Positions 8,688-13,437 of a DNA stretch of 23,780 bases are shown here, piece after piece. Below the pieces are notes generated by a model. It was not told the origin of the DNA and did not search any database. It saw only the letters and a list, made by a program, of their open reading frames with translations. The stretch comes from Methanoculleus sp. UBA374. Lineage in GTDB: Archaea > Halobacteriota > Methanomicrobia > Methanomicrobiales > Methanoculleaceae. Location of the stretch: the NCBI GenBank assembly GCA_002508705.1, contig DAYL01000029.1:1-23780 (forward strand), given 5' to 3'. The translations under genes were made by a program, and so were the position numbers. Position 1 is the first letter of the stretch; the number at the start of each line of letters is the position of its first letter.

Positions 8688-8915
8688 CACCGGACGTCCC
8701 CGAAGGGGAGAAAAGCCGCCAGGGCTTCGAGGGAAGTTGGGGCGGGGACCCCCGCGCGAGCCCTTGAAGCGGACCTCGAACTGCACGAAACTGCACGCTA
8801 TATGGTATTCTCCAACAACTACGGTGTCAGGCCGCGCTGCCGGCTTGAGGCGTTCGCGCAATCGTTTGCCGCCAAGTTCGACTGGTTCGGCGATAAGATG
8901 AGAACGAGCGGATAA
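8688..8915 (+). pseudogene. Unidentified coding fragment
   Basis: The forward frame from 8688 to the TAA at 8913-8915 has no good start codon before the ATG at 8805, but its second half reads like real protein (ARYMVFSNNYGVRPRC, then LEAFAQSFAAKFDWFGDKM). The residue mix (aromatics, paired charges, few Arg/Ser/Pro runs) differs from neighbouring shadow frames. I do not recognise the family. It may be the C-terminal remnant of a lost gene. Confidence 0.3.
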
Positions 8916-8996
8916 ATGAGCCGGAACGGGAGCCCTCTCATCCCCAGGGAGATCCGGGTGCCCGCGGGCAGCAGGGATCTGAAAGAGAATGTTATT

Positions 8997-9190
8997 GGGG
9001 TCATCCCAAAAGATCCCCGAACCTTCGATACATGCTGATCGGAGCATTTACATCCAAATATTCTACCATCAGAACCATATCCTGGGCGAGGATGGTAAAC
9101 GGCTTTCCATGGGGAGTCGCACCTCACGGTGCTCCTGCTATCTTCCACAGGAAAACAGCATATCGCCACTAGGGGGAGGGTCCGGGAGGC
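8997..9190 (+). mobile_element. Degraded copy of the short inverted-repeat element (left end kept)
   Basis: It begins with TCATCCCAAAA (9001-9011), the left end shared with the two intact 189-bp copies. Its interior follows the 12092-12280 copy closely: ATCGGAGCA, then AACGGCTT at 9098-9105, close to the same offset. About 45 extra bases follow, then the conserved ATCGCCA and GGGGGAGGGTCCGGGAGG. The right terminal repeat is missing, so this copy is truncated after about 9190 and immobile by itself. Confidence 0.65.
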
Positions 9191-9194
9191 TAGA

Positions 9195-9395
9195 AAATGT
9201 GAAGTCTGTAACAGGGACTAATGGCAATACCTTCTGTGTGAAGACTGTTTCAGAGAAAAAACGAGAAACTGGGGTTTATCTGCGCTCAAAGATATTTACA
9301 ACCTTCAGACAGTTACAAAGGAACAGGCACGTTTATCTCTCCCTCCATTGTACCTCATGTCGGTGAGAAAGGGAGTACATTCACAGGTTCGATGA
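9195..9395 (+). pseudogene. Zinc-ribbon-like coding remnant
   Basis: In one forward frame the sequence reads KCEVCNRD, a TAA stop (9219-9221), then WQYLLCEDCFREKTRNWGL and onward to a TGA at 9393-9395. The paired CxxC motifs about a dozen residues apart look like a zinc ribbon, and the residues after it (LKDIYNLQTVTKEQARLSL) look natural. No start codon fits, one stop interrupts the ribbon, and relics of the short mobile element abut both ends. I read it as a decayed gene of unknown family, broken by insertion nearby. Confidence 0.4.
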
Positions 9396-9407
9396 AAAAC
9401 AGTTGCA

Positions 9408-9596
9408 GAAGTCATCCCAAAAGTGTCCAGCGGCTGAAGATTCATATAATTCAGAGTATTCTGACACATCCCCGCGAAAAATTGAGTGATCTTTGGCGTC
9501 AAGCTGCTGACACGGCTTCCCTCTGGGCATCGCCACGCGGGGGAGGGGCCGGGAGGGGGAAACCCCCTCCCGGCTGAGGTGTTTTGGGACGACCTC
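9408..9596 (+). mobile_element. 189-bp MITE-like element with 15-bp inverted ends and GCA target duplication
   Basis: Left end GAAGTCATCCCAAAA (9408-9422) and the reverse complement of the right end, GAGGTCGTCCCAAAA (9582-9596), match at 13 of 15 positions. The element is flanked by direct repeats GCA (9405-9407) and GCA (9597-9599). Inside, CCGGGAGGGGG-AAA-CCCCCTCCCGG (9549-9573) is a perfect 11-bp hairpin. No transposase is encoded, so it must be moved in trans. The second intact copy is also exactly 189 bp with the hairpin at the same offset (141-165). Confidence 0.85.
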
Positions 9597-9709
9597 GCAA
9601 TTAGTTAAATCCGGATGTGATGATTCCAGATCATATGGGCTTCTTTCATTCTAACTGAGCCTGATTTTATTGCTGATGATGGATGCATATCATATCCCCT
9701 CACTTATGG

Positions 9710-9740
9710 TATCTATCAGAATGTATCAAACTGATAGATA
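9710..9740 (+). promoter_or_regulatory. Inverted repeat upstream of fic, candidate operator
   Basis: TATCTATCAG (9710-9719) and CTGATAGATA (9731-9740) are perfect 10-base inverted repeats spaced by 11 bases, ending 38 bp before the fic ATG. The half-site spacing of about two helical turns suits a dimeric DNA-binding protein. A TATA-like GATAATAC follows at 9743-9750. The repeat would sit over or just ahead of the basal promoter. The regulator is unknown; the HTH domain of the Fic protein itself is one possibility. Confidence 0.5.
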
Positions 9741-9778
9741 ATGATAATACGGATAGAAACAATAGATAAAATTTAAAC

Positions 9779-11059
9779 ATGAAACTCCCTCACACTCCTG
9801 AATACTCTCCGGCAGATGTTAAAAAGGCTTGGGAATATGTAGATACCACAGATATTATCGACGCAGTCTTCAAATATAACAAAAAATACTTGCACTGGGA
9901 GGAGCTGAAACGGCGCGATCTTCCGGTAGATCCCCTCTATGTCTGGATACTGATGAAGACCCTCAGAACGAAGGATATGAAATATATCACGTTCGATGAT
10001 CTTCAGCTAAAATATAATCTTCTGGATGATTTCCTCGAAAAACTTCACTTCCTTGATAAATCAGCGGCGGGGAGCATCTCATCGGGCCTCGATTCACTGC
10101 CTCACGATCGGGACCAGTTCATCATCAATTCCCTGATGGAGGAGGCGATTGCATCGAGCCAGATCGAGGGAGCCGCAGTCACTAGGACAATTGCAAAAAA
10201 GATGCTTCGTGAAAAGAGGAAACCCGCTACAACAGATGAGAGGATGATCCTGAACAACTATATCACAATGAAAAAAATTACTCAGATAAAAGATGAAAAT
10301 CTAACCCCAGAGTTAATTTTACAGATCCATAAGACCATTACCAAGGACACACTCGAAGATCTAAAAGATGAAGGAAGATTCAGAGATAACAATGATATTA
10401 GAGTTTTTGATTTAAGGGGCAATGTCTTACATACCCCTCCCGATTTCGCGTTAATTGGAGAACTTATTGAGAAACTCTGTGTATTTGCAAATAATGACGG
10501 CGGGCAATTCATCCACCCAGTAATTAAAGGCATTATCCTGCATTTCCTGATAGGATACATACATCCGTTCAATGATGGAAACGGCCGATGTGCACGAAGT
10601 ATTTTTTATTGGTACATGCTTCGGAAGGATTACTGGCTTTTCGAATATATGGCAGTATCCAGAGTGATAAAAGATACGAAAGACCAATATAAACTTGCAT
10701 ATCAATATACTGAAAGCGATGGAAATGATCTCACATATTTTATCCGCTACAATCTCGCCGCGGTAAAAACCGCAGTCGACAATATCCAGAGGTACATCGA
10801 GAAAAAGCAGAGAGAAAGCAAACAGGCGTTGACCATCCTTCAGAAGAGCGAAGGACTGAGCCTTCGCCAGGCGGAAATAATCAAATCCCTTATCAAAAAC
10901 CCCGGTAAGCCAATCACGATCAAAGAGATCGTCGAGACATACCGCGTGGCTTATGGAACAGCGAGAAACGATCTCTTCCATCTCGAAGAACTGGGATATC
11001 TTGCGAAGCAGAAGTCGGGCAAGGAGTACATCTTTATATTCAGGGGTTTGAAAAAGTGA
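9779..11059 (+). CDS. fic: Fic-family protein adenylyltransferase with C-terminal winged HTH
   Basis: 426 residues. The catalytic motif HPFNDGNGRCAR (262-273) matches the Fic signature HxFx(D/E)GNGRxxR, with His262 as the catalytic base for transfer of AMP from ATP to a target hydroxyl. SSQIEG (126-131) fits the inhibitory (S/T)xxxE(G/N) helix, placed N-terminal as in class II Fic proteins, so the enzyme is probably self-restrained. Residues about 355-426 form a winged helix-turn-helix (LRQAEIIKSLI, TYRVAYGTARNDLFHLEELG). The start ATG has no Shine-Dalgarno and follows an AT-rich promoter. Base composition is clearly more AT-rich than the flanks, suggesting transfer. The stop codon overlaps a GTG start of a ruined hsdR, and fic genes are common passengers in type I restriction loci. 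The target protein is unknown. Confidence 0.92.
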   Translation: MKLPHTPEYSPADVKKAWEYVDTTDIIDAVFKYNKKYLHWEELKRRDLPVDPLYVWILMKTLRTKDMKYITFDDLQLKYNLLDDFLEKLHFLDKSAAGSISSGLDSLPHDRDQFIINSLMEEAIASSQIEGAAVTRTIAKKMLREKRKPATTDERMILNNYITMKKITQIKDENLTPELILQIHKTITKDTLEDLKDEGRFRDNNDIRVFDLRGNVLHTPPDFALIGELIEKLCVFANNDGGQFIHPVIKGIILHFLIGYIHPFNDGNGRCARSIFYWYMLRKDYWLFEYMAVSRVIKDTKDQYKLAYQYTESDGNDLTYFIRYNLAAVKTAVDNIQRYIEKKQRESKQALTILQKSEGLSLRQAEIIKSLIKNPGKPITIKEIVETYRVAYGTARNDLFHLEELGYLAKQKSGKEYIFIFRGLKK

Positions 11060-11362
11060 CCCCCTATACACTTTCACCGAATCAGAAATCGAAGAGGACC
11101 ACCCTTGTGTAGTTTGCCGGCCTCTGCTACACCGCCCTCTCCGACCCGGAGATGGCACCCGGAGAGCCGGCCGCAGAGCGCACCGATTACCACCTGCCCT
11201 TTCTCATCCGGTCAGGGATTTGCTCCGCACCATCAACCCGACCGCCCGGAGAGCGCCGTCGATGAGGCCGTCCTTAAACTCACCGCCCCCCTCTCCGCGT
11301 CGTTCATCGAGAACAACCATGTCTTTCACCGCTACCTGACCGGGATGCCGTCGGTCAGGTAG
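11056..11362 (+). pseudogene. hsdR: Decayed type I restriction endonuclease R subunit (hsdR) N-terminus
   Basis: Pieces in three frames line up in order with the start of HsdR proteins: GTG ACC at 11056 overlapping the fic stop (GTGA), then FTESEIEED (frame of 11073), then FAGLCYTALSDPEMAPGEP and AAERTDYH (frame of 11113, after a TAG at 11110-11112), then DLLRTINPT (frame of 11217), then VDEAVLKLTAPLSASFIENN and HVFHRYLTG, ending at TAG 11360-11362. HsdR normally begins with similar blocks (ESEIEE, GP-IAPGEPAAER, INP, IENNxxFHR). At least three frameshifts and a nonsense codon make it non-functional, and the nuclease and helicase domains are absent. It shows that fic once preceded hsdR in one coupled transcript. 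Confidence 0.75.
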
Positions 11363-11627
11363 CGGGAGAACGGCGGGGTTTGGCGGCTGACTCGACGGTC
11401 AGCCGGGAATGACTGACCGGCAGGCGCGGGTGGTGGAAGCGCCCCGGAATATAAGCGGATGAATGCTCGGAGCCGGGGAGACGGTCTACTGGAAGTATTG
11501 CTTCAGGTTTGCCGGGCCTGGAGCGGCGGTGTAACTGTCGAAGTTGGTATCCAGCCAGACGATGACAGCAGGTGCTGTCAGCGAGAAAATGTCAGGATAT
11601 TTCGAAAATCCAGCCCGTTCAGGGAAA
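11363..11627. other. Non-coding stretch after the hsdR relic
   Basis: I see no credible gene here. The first 60 bases may still be ruined hsdR (a YRRENGG-like reading near 11355-11380). An imperfect inverted repeat pairs CCGTCGGTCAG (11348-11358) with CTGACTCGACGG (11387-11398). The remainder leads into the promoter of the small Lys-rich gene. The forward frame 11459-11653 runs through that promoter and is unlikely to be translated. Confidence 0.45.
11563..11580 (+). promoter_or_regulatory. Dyad upstream of the small-gene promoter
   Basis: TGACAGCAGGTGCTGTCA is an 18-base palindrome with perfect 8-base arms around GG. It lies about 48 bp ahead of the TATA box at 11628, a usual place for an archaeal activator or repressor site. 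No T-run follows, so a terminator is less likely. Confidence 0.4.
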
Positions 11628-11634
11628 TTTATAT
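11628..11634 (+). promoter_or_regulatory. TATA box of the small Lys-rich protein gene
   Basis: TTTATAT, preceded by the purine-rich GGGAAA of a BRE-like element, fits an archaeal promoter. Transcription would start near 11656-11660, giving a leader of about 25 bases that contains the ribosome site GAGGT (11673-11677) six bases before the ATG at 11684. Confidence 0.65.
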
Positions 11635-11683
11635 GAAGGAAAACGATGAATAGAACCTGTCACAGACGTATCGAGGTAACTGT

Positions 11684-11821
11684 ATGCCGACGAGCAAGAA
11701 ACAGATGGAGAAGTTAAACAAAGCAAAGAAGGCCAAGGCAGAAGAACTCGCGCAGCAGGCGGCTGCCGGTAGCCAGGCTGCCAAGAAAAAACTCAAGAAA
11801 CTCGAGAAAAAGATTAAGTGA
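11684..11821 (+). CDS. Small Lys/Ala-rich helical protein, 45 residues
   Basis: A 45-residue frame starting MPTSKKQMEKLNKAKK and ending KKLKKLEKKIK, with an Ala/Gln/Glu-rich middle (AEELAQQAAAGSQ). About 17 of 45 residues are Lys and there are no aromatic residues or Cys. The pattern predicts one or two basic amphipathic helices, perhaps binding nucleic acid or another polyanion. The start has a good Shine-Dalgarno (GAGGT, 6-base spacing), a TATA box at the right distance upstream and a T-rich tract after the stop, so it is a complete single-gene transcription unit. Wobble positions are less GC-biased than in the core genes. I do not know the family, and function is not inferable beyond the basic helix. 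Confidence 0.75.
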   Translation: MPTSKKQMEKLNKAKKAKAEELAQQAAAGSQAAKKKLKKLEKKIK

Positions 11822-11837
11822 GCCGCCTGAACGTTCC

Positions 11838-11860
11838 AATTGTTTTCATTCTTTCTTTTA
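11838..11860 (+). terminator. T-rich terminator of the small gene
   Basis: ATTGTTTTCATTCTTTCTTT with little secondary structure starts 16 bases after the stop codon. Archaeal RNA polymerase terminates on such T-rich tracts. Confidence 0.5.
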
Positions 11861-11884
11861 AGGGCTGATGCAACGAATATCTGT

Positions 11885-11932
11885 GCGAGCAGGCGTCCCC
11901 TTCCTTCCGGCAAAGGTTTCCGGGACGACCTC
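11885..11932 (+). mobile_element. Right-end relic of the short inverted-repeat element
   Basis: CCTTCCGGCAAAGG (11903-11916) repeats the right part of the 12092-12280 copy. It is followed by TTCCGGGACGACCTC (11918-11932), whose reverse complement GAGGTCGTCCCGGAA matches the family end at 13 of 15 positions. No matching left end is visible upstream, so only about 50 bases remain. Confidence 0.55.
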
Positions 11933-12091
11933 AGTAACAGGGCCCAATTGTTCGGTCCGTATTGCAGATATGTACTCAATTGGTCGAAGGCTCAATGTAA
12001 TTCAGCGCGATTTTTCGTATGAAAATGACTCCCCGATATTTTCATCTGGTATGTCTGTGGCCCCACGGGCATCATGTAAATTTTTATCGAT
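11933..12091. other. Spacer between two copies of the short element
   Basis: No credible gene or RNA. A reverse frame of 72 codons (12002-12220) crosses into the adjacent element and has no ribosome site; I regard it as chance or as a relic of an element ancestor. Confidence 0.4.
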
Positions 12092-12280
12092 GAACTCATC
12101 CCAAAAAGATCTATGAATGTTCTGTACACCCTTATCGGAGCACGCACCTCCGAAGTTTCTCTCCTCTGAACGATATCCAGGACAGAGAGAGTGAAACGGC
12201 TTCCTATTGGCTATCGCCATGTGGGGGAGGGTCCGGGAGGGGGTGCCCCCCTTCCGGCAAAGGCATTTTGGGATGCCCTC
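12092..12280 (+). mobile_element. 189-bp MITE-like element with inverted ends and GAT target duplication
   Basis: Left end GAACTCATCCCAAAA (12092-12106) and the reverse complement of the right end, GAGGGCATCCCAAAA (12266-12280), match at 12 of 15 positions. Direct repeats GAT (12089-12091) and GAT (12281-12283) flank it. The internal hairpin at 12233-12257 (CCGGGAGGGGG against CCCCCCTTCCGG) is at the same offset as in the 9408 copy, as is ACGGCTT (12196-12202). The left two thirds differ between the two copies while ends and hairpin are conserved. There is no coding capacity for a transposase. Confidence 0.85.
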
Positions 12281-12456
12281 GATATATCACGTGGCGTTAA
12301 CTTCTATAGTTTCACATGGATCAGTCCAATTTTATAGTGCAGTTGTCCGAAAGCCTCATGGCGCCATGTCAGCCCCCAGGTTCGACAGATGAGGGTCACT
12401 TTGAAGATGGAAATGGCACTGAGAGTATGGGCATTCAAGACTTATAATCCTGAAAA

Positions 12457-12539
12457 TGCGAGGGGAGGGATTCGAACCCGCGAACTCCTTCGAGAGTCGA
12501 TCTTGAGTCGACCGCCGTTGACCGCTTGGCTACCCTCGC
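12457..12539 (-). tRNA. tRNA-Leu (anticodon CAA)
   Basis: The acceptor stem GCGAGGG/CCCTCGC pairs perfectly (12533-12539 with 12458-12464) with discriminator A at 12457. The anticodon stem GTCGA/TCGAC encloses loop CTCAAGA, giving anticodon CAA (12503-12505). A long variable arm (CTCGAAGGAG) marks class II, as in Leu. The T loop is TTCGAAT. The T stem carries one C-U mismatch (12466 opposite 12480). CCA is not encoded. A TTTT run directly after the 3' end may terminate transcription. Its 3' end faces the low-GC accessory region. Confidence 0.93.
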
Positions 12540-12572
12540 GCCTGTACTTCTTGAACGCACTGGGTAATGAGC

Positions 12573-13430
12573 TTATGGCCCCTGCCCCGCCGCCTCGTCC
12601 GGCACCTGCCGCCGGACGAAGACCCCGACCCGCTCGATCGCCGCCGCACCCTCCGGGAGGACGGCGGCAAACGCCTGCCAGCAGTGGAACATTCCCTCCG
12701 CACAGTCGAACGTGACGGAGACACCCTGGAGTTGCGCCGTGCTCACGAACGCTGTAATCCCGTCGATCAGAACCTCCCCGCTCCCCGCCTGCACGAGAAG
12801 CGGCGGCAGGCCGTCGAGGTCCGCGTAGAGCGGTGAAGCCAGCGGATCGTCGGGGTCGTGACCGGCGAGGTAGTCGTTCCGCATCGCCGCAAGCCGCTCC
12901 GGCCCGAACCAATCGCTATCCCGGTTGAAGATGACCGACTCACCGAGGAAGAGCATATCGACCGCCGGAGAGAGCAGGACCGCCGCCGCCGGCATCGGAA
13001 GCCCGGCGTCGAGGGCGGAGAGAAGCATCGAGAGGACGAGCGTCCCCCCGGCCGAGATCCCGACCGGCACCACCCGCGCCGGGTCGCAGCCCTCCGTGAG
13101 CAGGTGGCGGTAGGCGGAAAGGCAGTCCTCCACCGCCGCCGGGAAGGGGTGCTCCGGCGCGAGCCGGTAGTCGACCGAGACGACCTCGCCTCTCGCGGCA
13201 TCCGCGAGGCGGGCGCAGAGGTCGAGGTGATCGGCCGTCGACCCTCCGGTAAACCCCCCGCCGTGGAAGAAGAGCAGGGTCCGGTCTGGCCGGGACGCGG
13301 ACGTCGTCACCCGGTATGCAGGGATGCCCGGCACCCGCTCGACGCCGGGCCGCCGGCGGTCGGCCGGGAGGGAGACGCCCCGCTTGAGGGTCGCAAGGAC
13401 CTCCGCAGGCGAGAGCGTAGCAGCCGCCAT
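12573..13430 (-). CDS. Alpha/beta hydrolase, hormone-sensitive-lipase-type esterase
   Basis: 285 residues from the ATG at 13428-13430, seven bases after the DP2 stop; longer versions run back into DP2 and are unlikely. HGGGF (56-60) is the oxyanion motif of the HSL (bacterial lipase family IV) group, and GISAGG (124-129) is the nucleophile elbow with Ser126. Asp223 (in LIDG) and His249 (in GMFHCW) sit where the acid and base of the triad belong. VDYRLAPEHPFPAA (86-99) is also typical. Predicted to be a soluble cytoplasmic carboxylesterase of small acyl esters; the physiological substrate is unknown. Probably cotranscribed with DP2, though with no obvious functional link. Confidence 0.9.
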   Translation of the reverse strand: MAAATLSPAEVLATLKRGVSLPADRRRPGVERVPGIPAYRVTTSASRPDRTLLFFHGGGFTGGSTADHLDLCARLADAARGEVVSVDYRLAPEHPFPAAVEDCLSAYRHLLTEGCDPARVVPVGISAGGTLVLSMLLSALDAGLPMPAAAVLLSPAVDMLFLGESVIFNRDSDWFGPERLAAMRNDYLAGHDPDDPLASPLYADLDGLPPLLVQAGSGEVLIDGITAFVSTAQLQGVSVTFDCAEGMFHCWQAFAAVLPEGAAAIERVGVFVRRQVPDEAAGQGP

Positions 13431-13437
13431 CCCCGCC

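Larger units (their letters stand above)
8418..8996. other. Gene-poor stretch between glycan operon and repeats
   Basis: About 580 bases. The first 170 are AT-rich and include a TATA-like promoter for the reverse operon; the rest is GC-rich and contains one open fragment (8688-8915) described separately. Small overlapping frames on both strands have shadow-like composition. A tract near 8453-8470 loosely resembles the right end of the short mobile element described below but is too degraded to call. Confidence 0.5.

Noticed and set aside
8640..9169. Reverse frames of 116 and 135 codons
   Set aside because: They overlap the short-element copy, lack ribosome sites and have no domain; similarity of 8819-9169 to the reverse frame at 12002-12220 is explained by the shared repeat.
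11105..11362. A stand-alone 85-codon gene
   Set aside because: Only its second half looks like protein, and that half is one frame of the broken hsdR.
8418..12456. CRISPR array in the repeat-rich accessory region
   Set aside because: The repeats are few, dispersed and 189 bp long with inverted ends; there are no regularly spaced short direct repeats and no cas genes.
12457..12539. Duplicate of the tRNA 3' end elsewhere as an attachment site
   Set aside because: I looked for the terminal GAGGGATTCGAAC-type sequence across the window and saw no second copy, so no att site is claimed.
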